From: Cryptomeria japonica
Lineage: Eukaryota; Streptophyta; Pinopsida; Cupressales; Cupressaceae
DNA: 64,000 bases
Reading direction: 5' to 3'
NCBI RefSeq assembly: GCF_030272615.1
Contig: NC_081415.1
Coordinates: 422,123,757-422,187,756, forward strand
The position numbers and the translations under genes were made by a program. The notes under the pieces were generated by a model. It did not search any database and was not told where the DNA came from. It worked only from the letters and a program-made list of their open reading frames with translations. Shown here piece after piece: positions 35,826 through 46,669 of this stretch (the first letter of the stretch is position 1; each line of letters opens with the position of its first letter).

Positions 35826-36397
35826 TGTGTTGTTTCATCATCAAGTTAAACATCTCTGCAGTTGGAAAGTGTTGTATATTCTGTTTGTGAACGGTTTTAC
35901 TTTGCATGGTAAGTATTTATTTGTACAGTTTATTTCATTTGTAAATATATTTTTTATACTGTGCTTATGTGTTTGTTTCGTGTCCTTGTAGGATTATTAC
36001 ATTGTTTGTGTTGTTCCACTTTTTATGGGCGTCAATACTTTCACTCTGCAAGGGTACTGCTCACTTTAAAAGGTATTAGGGTTTGTGAAGGTGTTTGGTA
36101 TTTCTGTCTCAGTTTTCGCTCTTTCGTGACCCAATTAATAAGGTTTACGGTTGTTAAGTGTTGTATGTTTAATGTTCTTTGGTTGAATATCCTCTGTTTT
36201 TGGCGTTGTTCTGTTTGTCAATGTTTTTAGTTTGCAAGGTAAGTGTTTATTTCATAGTTTCTTTAATCAAAAAAGTTTTTTAAAATACTATGCTTTTGTT
36301 TTTTTTCTGATGTGCTTGTAGCGTTATTACTTTGTTTGCGCTTTCACTTTGCAAGGCAACTCTTCACTCTTACAGGTATTAAATTTATGAAGGTGTT

Positions 36398-36471
<74 letters not shown>

Positions 36472-36620
36472 TTTTCCTCTTACATCATCAACTTAAATAT
36501 CTTTACACTTCCTAAATGTTATATGTTTAATGTTCTCTGGTTTAATATCATATGTTTTTAGCGTTATCCTATTACTGAATGGTTTTACTCTATAAGGTAA
36601 GTGTTAAATCTTAAAGATTA
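35385..36620 (+). repeat. Splice-motif repeat family, copy D, with CT/GT microsatellites
   Basis: Direct copy of the 1345-2250 part of copy A, starting inside the unit (TGTGGTGTGCTTGTAGGG). Cores lie near 35452, 35615, 35728, 35897, 36040, 36228, 36345 and 36588. It contains a CT tract then a GT tract at 35787-35830 and a pure CT tract at about 36402-36469. Neither tract exists at that size in copy A, so both expanded after divergence. No coding support. Confidence 0.75.
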
Positions 36621-36631
36621 TTTCTTTTTAA

Positions 36632-36873
36632 AGTTCTTCAATACATTGAACAAATTATCTATCATTAAAATTACTCTATTTAACATTAACTACCTTCTCT
36701 CATTATCATCCCTTTACACATCCAGGTTCTCTTGATTGAATTCTCTTTTTACAGTTCTTCAATACATTGAACAAATTATCTATCATTAAAATTACTCTAT
36801 TTAACATTAACTACCTTCTCTCATTAACATCCCTTTACACTTTCAGGTTCTCTTGATTGAAGAATTCAATTTT
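36632..36873. repeat. Tandem duplication, two units of 121 bp
   Basis: AGTTCTTCAATACATTGAAC begins at 36632 and again at 36753. The units are nearly identical through GGTTCTCTTGATTGAA. No gene is visible. Confidence 0.85.
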
Positions 36874-37323
36874 CGATAAAGAACAACATCCAATACACCA
36901 AGCTCATTACTTTTGAGGTATGTAAACCTTTTCAGATTATAGGATGTTATTAGATAGCTCAATATATCAGGCCCACTTTGAAAAATTAATTTGTTTTCAT
37001 AGCGCTAAATCAACTGTACCACTCATTTAGTATTTTCAAGATATTATTTATATAACATAATTACAAAACTTCTTAAACCAAATGTGATTATTGATCTAAA
37101 AAACTTATCTGCAGAAAACCTCTCCCACAACACACAAATACTGGCATGGATGATTGGTGAGATTGCCATTGTGCCATTTCACATTCCACAAGGTATTATT
37201 TTACTAAAAATTACATTTCAAATTTTGAAGTTTTTTTAAAGTATTTAACTTCACCACTTCTACAAGTTTTCCGAATCTAACTTATATAAATAAAACAATG
37301 ATGCGGGTCTTTTATGATATAAA

Positions 37324-37540
37324 TCACATGCATTTCAACAAAAGGCTATATAACATGCTGGTCTTACCAGCATGGGGGATGGAGGGTGGATAACAACAAT
37401 TCTCTAGGTCCAACAAATACATTTGGTTGGGAACAATATAGCCTACAAAAAAAAAAATTGTAAATAAGATATTCATGACATTTTCTTTCAGTACATCATG
37501 CTGCATACAACAACATGGGGGGTGGTGGGTGGAAAACTTT
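37324..37540. repeat. Right arm of the 230-bp inverted repeat pair
   Basis: Reverse-complement counterpart of 6800-7045. On the minus strand TTTTTTGTAG, then GCTATATTGTTCCC, then CCATGCTGGTAAGACC look like an acceptor, an exon of about 70 nt and a donor. This suggests a captured gene fragment, although the frame has no domain I recognise. Confidence 0.65.
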
Positions 37541-38029
37541 CAATTTTGGGAACAACCTTTGGTTGGGTTATGTACACCAAAACATTGTTACTGTGCAATT
37601 ATTTGTTTCAATTTAATAAGTTTTCCTTATTCACATGTACATTTCATTAATACTTCTATGGCATGAATCTAAATCCATATATCTCTGAATATGACAAGTC
37701 TGATTAATCTAATGACATGATGCCTTTGTAATCAGACCTATCAGCCTCCTATTGCAGGCACTCCCCTTGCAACTGCTAGTTTAACAAATGTTTAAATGAG
37801 GTATTTAAACTCCATCCTGTCAAACTTAATGACCCTGTTTAATCCCTTTTAAATATTTTAGATATAAATATTAACATAAAGATGGGCCTTCAAATTATTC
37901 ATGTAGAATTTTTTATTTATTTTTAAATCGTATCAAATAGTAAATGAAAAAATTTACAACAAAATTCATTATTTAAATAAAATATATTTATTTATAATTA
38001 TAATATTTTAATTTAACATAATATAAAAA
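37541..38029. other. AT-rich spacer, nothing supported
   Basis: Strongly AT-rich with ATTTTAATTTAACATAATAT just before the tRNA-like array. No gene, RNA or element edge is clear. Confidence 0.5.
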
Positions 38030-38995
38030 GGGTGCATGAGTAGCCGAGTTGGTGTGAAGGCGAGTTGTGAGGCGTAGTGTTAGGCTAATGATCCCGGTGC
38101 TACGCATCAACTCCGGTTCGATTCTCACTGGTTACCATAAACCCTTTTAAGGGTGCATGAGTAGCTGAGTTGGTGTGAAGGCGAGTCATGAGGCGTAGTG
38201 TTAGGCTAATGATCCTGGTGCTACGCATCAAATCCGGTTCGATTCTCACTAGTTACCATAAACCCTTTTAAGGGTGCATGAGTAGCCAAGTTGGTGTGAG
38301 GGCGAGTCGTGAGGCATAGTGTTAGGCTAATGATCCCGGTGCTACACATCAACTCCGGTTCGATTCTCACTAGTTACCATAAACCCTTTGAAGGGTGCAT
38401 GAGTAGCCGAGTTGGTGTGAAGGCGAGTCGTGAGGCGTAGTGTTAGGCTAATGATCCCGATGCTACGCATCAACTTCGGTTCGATTCTCACTAGTTACCA
38501 TAAACCCTTTTAAGGGTGCATGAGTAGCCGAGTTGGTGTGAAGGTGAGTCGTGAGGCGTAGTGTTAGGCTAATGATCCCGATGCTACGCATCAACTCCGG
38601 TTCGATTCTCACTGGTTACCATAAACCCTTTGAAGGGTGCATGAGTAGCCGAGTTGGTGTGAAAGCGAGTCGTGAGGCGTAGTGTTAGGCTAATGATCCC
38701 GGTGCTACGCATCAACTCCGGTTCGATTCTCATTGGTTACCATAAACCCTTTTAAGGGTGCATGAGTAGCCGAGTTGGTGTGAAGGCGAGTCGTGAGGCA
38801 TAGTGTTAGGCTAATGATCCCGGTGCTACGCATCAACTCCGGTTCGATTCTCATTGGTTACCATAAACCCTTTTAAGGGTGCATGAGTAGCCGAGTTGGT
38901 GTGAAGGCAAGTCATGAGGCGTAGTGTTAGGCTAATGATCCCGGTGCTACGCATCAACTCCGGTTCGATTCTCATTGGTTACCATAAACCCTTTT
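38030..38995 (+). ncRNA. Eight tandem tRNA-like Pol III units, 121 bp each
   Basis: Units begin (GGGTGCATGAGTAG) at 38030, 38151, 38272, 38393, 38514, 38635, 38756 and 38877, always 121 bp apart, with few point differences. Each has TAGCCGAGTTGG, a match to the Pol III A box (units 2 and 3 have one change), and GGTTCGATTCT, close to the B box GGTTCGANTCC. Six of eight end in CCCTTTT, a Pol III stop signal; units 3 and 5 have CCCTTTG. The predicted RNA can form three nested stems: AAGGGT with ACCCTT, GAGTTGGTG with CATCAACTC (one G-U), and GCGTAG with CTACGC. A tRNA-Leu/Ser-like origin fits the D-arm sequence and the large loop, but there is no normal 7-bp acceptor or anticodon arm. It is therefore not called as a functional tRNA. 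It could be a tandem SINE head. Confidence 0.75.
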
Positions 38996-39523
38996 CAACC
39001 CGTTGATGGGTCCTGGAGGGTTAGTCCCCTTTCAAAACCAACAAAAGACGAGGTTAAATGGGTATCGCCAACTAAGGAGTGGATTAAAATTAATTTTGAC
39101 GGGGCCTCTAGGGGAAATCCAGGTATCTCAGGAGTGGGAGTAGTTGCAAGAGATGATAAAGGGCTTATCCTATTCAAGGGGGCTCGACGACTATAGAATG
39201 GGACAAATAATGAAGCGAAAGCACAGGCGGCACTAATGGCTACGGAATTGGCCATAAACATGAAAGTGTCAAAATTACATTTGGAAGGGGATTCCCAAGT
39301 GGTTATCAACGCAATAGTGAAAGGTAACACCCCTTCATGGAAACTATCTCATTGGGTAGAGATAATACACGAAAAACTCACCTCTTTTGAGGCTTTTTGG
39401 GTCTCCCATGTCAGGAGAAGTGCTAACGCAGTGGCGGACCTCCTCTCAAATGTTGGATGTGATATGACATGCCAAGTGGCCAAGTGGTGGAAGGGTAATG
39501 GTAGTGTATGGAAGTGGTATTAA
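38996..39523 (+). pseudogene. LINE fragment 1: RNase H domain
   Basis: The C-terminal RNase H of a plant L1-type LINE. It starts abruptly after the last tRNA-like unit, so the LINE is 5' truncated. Catalytic acidic residues are visible: NFDGASRGNPGISG, NEAKAQAAL (Glu), LEGDSQVV and NAVADLLSN. A TAG at 39195 sits where Gln fits (RL-stop-NGTNNEA). The domain ends at the TAA at 39521. It resembles the RNase H of LINE fragment 2 but is a different, diverged copy. Confidence 0.88.
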
Positions 39524-39845
39524 TGTAGTTCGTGAAGCTCCAAACCAGTAAGCATGCTAGACGACTCGCAAGGACAAGTACTCACTATCACTGGCATTGT
39601 AATTAATGTGGCAGTTCAAAAGCACAGAGTTTTGGTTCGAGACAATGGCAGTGGGCAGGAAATCTGTCGTGAAATCTCTTTCCATTTATTTCATAGATCA
39701 TGCATTTATATCTAGTCGCAAACGACGACGGATTTATAACTAAATTGAAATTTGTGCAATGTATTCGCCAAAAACCAGATTAATGAAGGTTTTTTGTGTC
39801 TTTGTAGTTTAGTTTTTCTGGTTTAACAGGTTTCGAGCAGGTTCA

Positions 39846-40541
39846 ATGGAGGCTAATTTCACACTCCGAACAAAGAAGAAATGGGTCCCTTTCCTGGGAA
39901 CTGTTTCGAACAAACGTTTGCAAGGTCTTTTCAAATACAAGGAAGATAAGTTGTGGAGTGTTGCTCGGTTAATGCTGGGGGAGGAATTGGTGCATATCCA
40001 TTTCTGGTACAAAACATATATGGAGGTCTACTCTTTGATAATGGCTTGGACTTGCGAATTCAAACCCGAAGTGGAGAATGTCAAGCTAACAATGAAAAAG
40101 CTTATTGATGGGGATTACTTAATCAATCTTGATTCCATCCCGGAATGGGTGATCCCCTAGACTAGAATTCGCATCTGGGAAGGAGAAGCAGAGGAGGAGA
40201 TATTACCATTTGTTAGGGGACCAGAGAGTTGTTTAAAGGAGCAATGCAGGGAACGAGCTCGCATTGGCTGGGAAGCCATGAAGCTCTGTGTCAAGTTGAT
40301 ACGAACATATGAGGTTCTTAAGGCACTTAAGGTGGTGGCACGCATGGAGGTGGGAAGAGAGCTCCAGGACCAATTCAAGGAGGGGAGAGCGGTTTAGTTC
40401 CTAGCTAGCTTGGAAGGTGACCCAGACTTTGGGAACTTGGACTGTATTTCGAAGATGAAGTCTGAAGCGGCCAAAGGGAAAGCTTTGGCAGATATCGATG
40501 ATGAGGAGATGAAGAAGCCGAACCAGAGCGACTCGGATTGA
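39846..40541 (+). pseudogene. Unidentified ORF downstream of LINE 1 RNase H
   Basis: One frame of about 230 codons from MEANFTLRTKKKWVPFLG to a Ser/Asp-rich acidic tail, with TAG stops at about 40158 and 40396 where Gln would fit (VIP-stop-TRIRIW and AV-stop-FLASLEG). I do not recognise the family. It is charged, mostly helical in appearance, with Trp-rich blocks near the start and an acidic Lys-rich C-terminus. A 3' sequence ending ATTACCGATCAAAAAAAAA at 40797, typical of a plant LINE tail, follows about 250 bp later. The ORF therefore lies between RNase H and the LINE 3' end. It could be a third LINE ORF or a transduced host segment. Confidence 0.55.
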
Positions 40542-40797
40542 GCGGTCACGGTGCAAAAATCTATGTTTTTTTGCTTTCTGCCTTTGTTGGTTTTTAAAAC
40601 AAAAAACTTTTAGGGATTACTGTAATATTTCGTGCATGAATGCACAGTACTATGATACTTCTTTTTCTGTTTTAGCTAGAACTCTGCATAGTAGGTTTGA
40701 ACTGAATTTGGGTTGATGTTGAAATCCATTTGGCCCTTGTAGATTGTAGCTATTTTCTTGAAAATCAATATATCTAAAATTACCGATCAAAAAAAAA
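40542..40797 (+). other. LINE 1 3' UTR and poly(A) tail
   Basis: Non-coding 3' region ending AATCAATATATCTAAAATT, then ACCGATC and nine A residues. This is the usual end of a plant L1 copy and fixes the plus orientation. I found no target duplication, since the 5' junction is with the tandem array. Confidence 0.7.
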
Positions 40798-40839
40798 TAT
40801 ATAAACTATTAAATATATTTTAAAATTATTTATACATTG

Positions 40840-41352
40840 GGTTGACCCCGCAGTGCAACAATAAGTTGCAACCCACTGTTGATAGTGGGTCTTGTGTTTG
40901 AATCCCCGCTTGCTTGCTTGGGTGAGCTTGTGCTGGAGGAGGTCGTCAGTTTGTGCTTCCGGTCTCGTCATGTAGCCTGTGGTTTGTGTTGTCTGCTGGA
41001 GGCGTTAATGCCTCTCCTTGTACAATTCTCGTACATTGAAGTGATGGTATGTCCTGTGGTCGACAATCCGACGAGGGTGTTAATGCCACTTTCAATGCTA
41101 ACTGTGGTGATAAACAAATTCATTGAATGATGTGGTGTGATGAATAACACATGGATCGATAAGATGAGGGAGATATAAGGGGTTATGATGGAGTGATAAG
41201 GAGAGACCGTGGAGAGATAAGGAGAGGAGATTAGATAGATAATGACTACTGATGTTAGAACTAATGCTTAGAGGTGTTAATACCTCAGCCCCCCGGTTTG
41301 TGGCCTCACCTGGCGATTGGACCAGGCTAAAAATCCATGTCATCGATAAATT
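40840..41352 (+). repeat. Possible tRNA-derived SINE-like segment
   Basis: A GC-richer block in AT-rich surroundings. GTTGACCCCGCAGTGCAAC is followed by a GTGTTTGAATCCCCGC string that resembles a B box. The 3' part (CCCCGGTTTGTGGCCTC to CATCGATAAATTTTTTTTT) ends in a T-run. There is a local CCCACTGTTGATAGTGGG hairpin. No A box is convincing, so the assignment is weak. Confidence 0.3.
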
Positions 41353-42059
41353 TTTTTTTAAAAATTATTTATACATTTATCTTTCTTTTTATCTCCATGT
41401 AAGAAAAGGAAAAAAAATGACTTTGTACTGGGCAATTAAAGTAACAGTTGTCGATAAGTAAGGAAATAGTTTGGTAAGCCATCAATTTAACTCAAATAAT
41501 AATAATAATAAAATTATATTGACCAATTATATTTTATAAAATTTGAATTTATTTTAAAAATAATAATATTATTTAAAATAAATAAATAAATATAAATGTA
41601 TAATTAGTATGTAATATTATTTTTTATAAGAATTATATGTAAGATAATTATATTAATCATCGTGTTAAATATTTGATATAGTATTTAATTATATCACTAT
41701 TATATTTTATATAATGTAAATTATTAATTTTTTTAAAAAATAATTTATAATCATAATAATTACTATACATTATATTCTATTATAAAAATTATGAAATATA
41801 TTAAACATATAATTAATCATTAATAATGATATTTTATATTTAATGTAAAAAAATTTAACAATACTATAATAATGATTACATTCTATGATGGGGAGTGCAA
41901 TAATCATAATATTATATTAGTTTGCATATTAATTTTATAAATCATTAATATTATAATTATATTATTAAATTATGATATTGTTTTAAACTAATCTATTCAA
42001 ATCTAGAAGAACTAATTAGAGAGAGGGTTATTCATATAAAAATTAATATAATTACCTAT
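41353..42059. other. Very AT-rich spacer
   Basis: Almost pure AT with AATAATAAT runs. No gene, RNA or clear element edge. The second LINE begins at its right end. Confidence 0.6.
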
Positions 42060-44303
42060 CTCTCCTATTTTTTTCACTATATTGACAGAATGTATGAGCA
42101 GACTGATTCAAAAGTTGAAAGTGAATAAAACCATCAAAGGGTTGCAACCCTCTTCTGCTAATGTTTCCTGTACTCACCAATAGTTTGTTGATGATACAAT
42201 TTTGATGGGATTTTCTTCTGTTGGTGAGGTTGTTGCCTTCAAAGGTGCTCCCAGTTCTTATTCCTTGGCTACTGGACAACAAGTTAATTGGGAGAAATCT
42301 GCTATTTACTTCATAAAAACCCCAATATTGAGGCAGCAGAGGATTGTTAACATTATTGGATGTAAGGTGGAGCTGCTCCCCTCTACTTATTTGGGTCTCC
42401 CTCTTGGTTTGGTTCCTCCAAACTCTTTCTAGAACTCGTTAATTGACAAACTCAACAAGAAATTGGCAAGTTGGAAAGGATCTATGCTATCTTAGGCTGG
42501 TAAGCTTCAGCTTCTTCAAGCTACTCTCCAAAATCTTCTTGTTTACGCTCTTAGCTTGTTTAGTATACCGGTTAAATTTGCTGAAGCTTTAGAAAGAATT
42601 CAGAAAAGATTTCTTTGGTCAGGGGAAGAAGATAAGAAAATGATAGCTTTGGTTGCCTGGGATAAAGTTTGTAATCCTAAGTGCAATGGGGGATTAGGTA
42701 TTAAAGTTCTCAAAACTTTTAACAAAGCCTTGCTTGCTAAACAGATTTGGAGGGCTTTTGGTATTAAGAAAGATTGGAGTAGGGTGTGGTTTGATAAATA
42801 TATACATAACCAGCCAATTCATTCTTTTCTCTACTCTAAAGATATCCCTGCTGGTTCTTTCATATGGAATAGTATGATCAAATCTATAAAGTTGCTAAAG
42901 CTGGAGCAGGATGGGTCCTTGGCAAAGGTGATAAAATCAAGTTCTGGGAGGATGTTTGGATTAAAGATGAACCTCTTTTTAATCAGGATTGCAACCAATT
43001 CATTGATGAATGCAAAAAGAGGTATGGTTCTATGGTTTGTAATTATTGGAAGGAGAATAAATGAGTTAGACTTGATGTTATTTATGTTGGATTTTCGTTG
43101 CTCTAGCATGATTTGCTGTCCTTTTTTGTTAGTAAAGATTCTGATGATGTGTTCCTATGAAAGAGAAATACTAGGGGTAATTTCACTATTGCCTCTGCTT
43201 ATAAAAAAACTATTACTCAGGCCTGCAACCCAATATGGACTAAAATCTGGAATAGATTCCTCGTTCCTAAAGTTAACATGTTTTTTTGGCTTGCAACTCA
43301 CAAAGAGATTCTTACCATTGATAACTTGGCTCGTAGAGGATTCATGTTTCCTAATAGGTGTGAGTTATGTCAGAAAGAGGCAGAATCTGTGGATCATTTG
43401 TTTATCCATTGTTCTTTTACCTAGGAAATTTGGAGTAAAGTCTGGATGCAATGGAAAGTTGATTGGGTTATGCACAATAGTCTTAAGGAAGTCATCTTGC
43501 AATGGATCTTCCCTACCAAATTTCCTCTCATTAAGACCCTCTGGTCCTTTGTCCTACCTATGAACTGTTGGTACATTTGGAAGGAGAGAAATAATAGAAT
43601 TTTTAGGGAGGCTAAGTGTTTGTCTCAGGTAGTTTTTGAAAAGATTTGCAGGGCAACTAAAGAAAACATAAATACTATTCATAAAAACAACAAGCAGTCT
43701 AGCTATTTTAATATGACTGATAATGAGAAAAGCATCCTCACTGAATGGAATTTGACTCACAAGGTCTGCAAATCTGATATAAAGAGTAGGAGAGATAATG
43801 TTGTTTGGAGATTTCCTTTTCGTGATTGGATTAAGGTGAATTTTGATGGTGTAGCTAAAGGCAATCCCGGGAAGGCTGGAGGGGGAGCAGTCATCAGAAA
43901 TTCTTATGGTTTTTGTGTTGCTGCAATTGCCTCTCCCTTTGGAGTTCAAAACAATCATGTGGCAGAAGCTTAGGCAATGTTAAAATGCCTCCAGCTTGCT
44001 CAGAGTTTTAACTTTAAAAAAATATGGCTGGAAGGGGACTCTCTCAATATTATTCAAGCTATCAAAGGTATTAGCTCCCCTTCTTGGAACATTTATAATA
44101 TCATTGAGAGTGCCAAAAAATTATTAGATGCCTATGCTAGTGTGTTTATTTCCCATACCCTAAGGGAAGGTAACAGGGTAGTTGATTTATTAGCTAATGA
44201 GGGGGTTTTTTTAGAGGAGGATACTAAATATATCAGAGAAGTTTCTTGTAAGAAGGGAGTCCGTGAGCAATTATTATTTGATAGAGTCCATGGTTCAAGT
44301 TAA
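42060..44303 (+). pseudogene. LINE 2: reverse transcriptase end, zinc region and RNase H
   Basis: A 5'-truncated L1-type element. The RT active site is FVDDT (42184-42198), preceded by a TAG at 42181 where Gln fits. Then come VNWEKSAIYF, YLGLPLG, KKLASWKG with an AGKLQL block, [13 protein letters not shown] and [17 protein letters not shown] frameshift near 42890 moves the coding frame. Next is the zf-RVT block ([34 protein letters not shown]). RNase H ends the protein with NFDGVAKGNPGKAGGG, NNHVAEA, LEGDSLNII and NRVVDLLAN. TAG stops at 42181, about 42430, 42493, 43423 and 43972 all fit Gln codons. Confidence 0.92.
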
Positions 44304-44367
44304 TTTCATTATTATTTTTCTAGGTTCAAATCTCAAAGACATATATTGGAGTAATGAGAAGTGTTAG

Positions 44368-46217
44368 TTGATTACCTGTTTAAGGCATTGTGATTATGAT
44401 AACCGGTGTGACAGGACTAATCATATTAAGTGCTGGTTCATTTTGAATGTCTTAAAAGACTATTTGAATAATAAGGAAATAACCCTGTTTTTCGATTCCA
44501 ACGTCTTGTTCCAGAGTCTGAGATTGATTCCAGTTATTGTGTTTCTTCAGCATTTGGGTATCTCATCATCTGTTGAGGGTTTTGACCCGAATAGCCATTA
44601 CATTATGGGGGGTAATCTTAATCGCAATGAGCCTTCCAGCTGTGATAACTAGAAAAGCGAAAGGAAAATATGGCGAAGGTTGCACAGATATGGTTTCATT
44701 GATTACATGGAAAAACTGCACGGGAGTAAAAAGTCGGTGTCACATGGTTTCGCCAAGGGCTGGAGCAATAATAAAGTCACTCTGTTCGGACAGACATGGA
44801 AGCTGGACGAAGATTTGGTGGCGGAGGTTACAGGATTACAGAAGGAAGGCATCAAATTTTACAGAGATCGCAAGCTCTCGGTGGAAGCTACCAAGAATTT
44901 CCCTGTAAGTGATGAAGAAAGGGCTCGACTCACTAAGAAGGACAATGTGTCCTACTACCTCCCTCATCAGGTAAAATCTTTCTGGTAGAAAATGTTAAGA
45001 GTTTTAATGGAATACCTAACGGTTGATGGTAGGTTTTCGAACAATTACCATTTTGTCATCCTAAACCATTTTCGCCATGGCTCGAAGATTTCATTGCCCT
45101 TCTATTTAGCTTCTTCCCTTAACGATAGCCTGACCAACCATGCCAAAAAACCTAAATCCTATCCCATTGCTCACCAAGGCCTTATATTGTTAATTTATGA
45201 GCATTTGAAGGGTAAAGTTAAGGCTAATAGGGAAGATCCTTTGGTGGAAAATTCCCACATTTTTGAGGGTCATGATGGCTCTGATTCTGATGAAGATTCT
45301 TCTAATCTTCCTATACATAACAAATTGAGGGTTGGTGATGAAGCTGAAGAGAATGCTGGTTCAGAGGAGGAATAGGGGAAGGAGGTAGATGATGAGGCAG
45401 AGAGTAAGGAGAAGAAAGAGGCTGAGGACGAGGAAGAGAAGGTGCAGAGAAAAGAGTATGTTGAATAGCCTGAAGTAAAGACTAACCCTTATGTCTTAGA
45501 TAGCAGGAATGATGCTCAACACAGTACAAAGGAGGGAAACCCTAGGTCCGTGGGCTCTGCTTCGGTTATGGAGAACACGGATTCCATTTTGAATGTTGCC
45601 ATAAATAGTACTCTAGAAATGTTCAATTTCCAGAAATAGGTGATTGATAACATCTCCAGTATTAAGAATAAACAGAGAGATTTGAATTATAAAATTGAGA
45701 AATTGATTAAGGATACCAACACTAAAGGTAAAGAGGATGTTGCGGAGGATACCAGTGAGGCAGAGGACGAAGAAGAAATTCAGGATTGGCCGGAAAAAGA
45801 TATGATTAAGGGATATTTGAAGCATCTTGAAGATGTGGTCAGAATCATCAAAGAAAAGGGAGAGGTTGATAATGAAATTATATTATCAACTGGATTACAA
45901 AAACTGAGAAGGCCTTGAAAAAATTTATGGAGCATAGTCTTGAGGTTTTGAAGGTGTTGTCTCAAAACATGAACGCTTTGGTTGCTTGTCTGGAGAAGAA
46001 CAAGCATAACAAAGAGATGGTGATCATTGATGATGTGCTGGCCACCAATTCTGCTCCTCACTCCTCTAGACGCAGAACAAGGCAAACTACTAGTGAATTG
46101 GAGATGAAGAGTAAAGACACCCATCAGATGCAAGAAAACAAAGACTTGAAAGAGGCAGCTAATGCTATGATGATGCTAGTTAAGGATGCGAAAGAGTCTA
46201 TAAAGATTTTCATCTGA
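44368..46217 (+). pseudogene. Long unidentified ORF downstream of LINE 2 RNase H
   Basis: One frame from about 44368 to 45918, then a shift to the frame ending at 46217, about 615 codons. I do not recognise the family. The N-terminal half looks globular (VTLFGQTWKLDEDLVAEVTG, SYYLPHQVKSFW, NNYHFVILNHFRHGSKISLP). The C-terminal half is very acidic, Lys/Glu-rich and probably coiled coil, ending in a charged tail. TAG stops at 44650, 44986, 45373, 45466 and 45637 all sit where Gln fits, so this was a real protein when inserted. It starts only about 65 bp after the RNase H stop and is followed by a LINE-like 3' region. Options are a third LINE ORF, or a separate retroelement or retrogene inserted beside it. 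Confidence 0.65.
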
Positions 46218-46430
46218 CATGTAATCTGGTTTTGGGTTGCCAGTCTCTCGTTGGCTTTTTGCTGTTCTTTTCCTTAGCTGTTGTTTTCTCTGCTGTTCTT
46301 TTGCAACCTTTCTTTCTATGTCATGTTCTTTCTAGTTTCTTTTATGCTTATCTTCTCGTTATGTAAGTGGGTTTTGGGTCCCTTAAAACCTGATTTTCCT
46401 TAATAATTTTTTTTTAATATAATTAAAGTA
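46218..46430 (+). other. 3' non-coding end of LINE 2 unit
   Basis: T-rich 3' sequence with GGGTCCCTTAAAACCTGATT near the end, then a T-run, with no clear poly(A) tail. The boundary is approximate. Confidence 0.45.
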
Positions 46431-46461
46431 TGATTAATATATAAAATAGATGTACATAACT

Positions 46462-46468
<7 letters not shown>

Positions 46469-46515
<47 letters not shown>
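46469..46515. repeat. AC microsatellite
   Basis: An uninterrupted AC tract in AT-rich DNA. A simple repeat without coding content. Confidence 0.95.
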
Positions 46516-46518
<3 letters not shown>

Positions 46519-46669
46519 TTTAAATGTTCACCTTAGTTCACTTTCTAGCACATTCATGATTTATCTTGTCTATATGAAGTTATTAACTCATGATAGAAAC
46601 TAAGGGACACATCAATGATTATTAAAATAAAGAATTCTAAATAATCGATATGAGAAGATAAAATAGTTT

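Noticed and set aside
38030-38995. Eight functional tRNA genes
   Set aside because: A and B boxes are present, but there is no seven-base acceptor stem, no clear anticodon arm and the A-to-B distance is long. Called tRNA-like ncRNA instead.
38030-38995. CRISPR array
   Set aside because: Units are contiguous identical repeats without unique spacers, in a plant-type genome.
42556-43563. Single 335-codon protein
   Set aside because: After about 42890 this frame is not the LINE frame. The conserved LINE sequence continues in another frame after a frameshift.
42181-45639. TAG reassigned to Gln (variant genetic code)
   Set aside because: TGA at Arg codons and frameshifts occur in the same elements, and all affected genes are transposons. 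Deamination explains it better.
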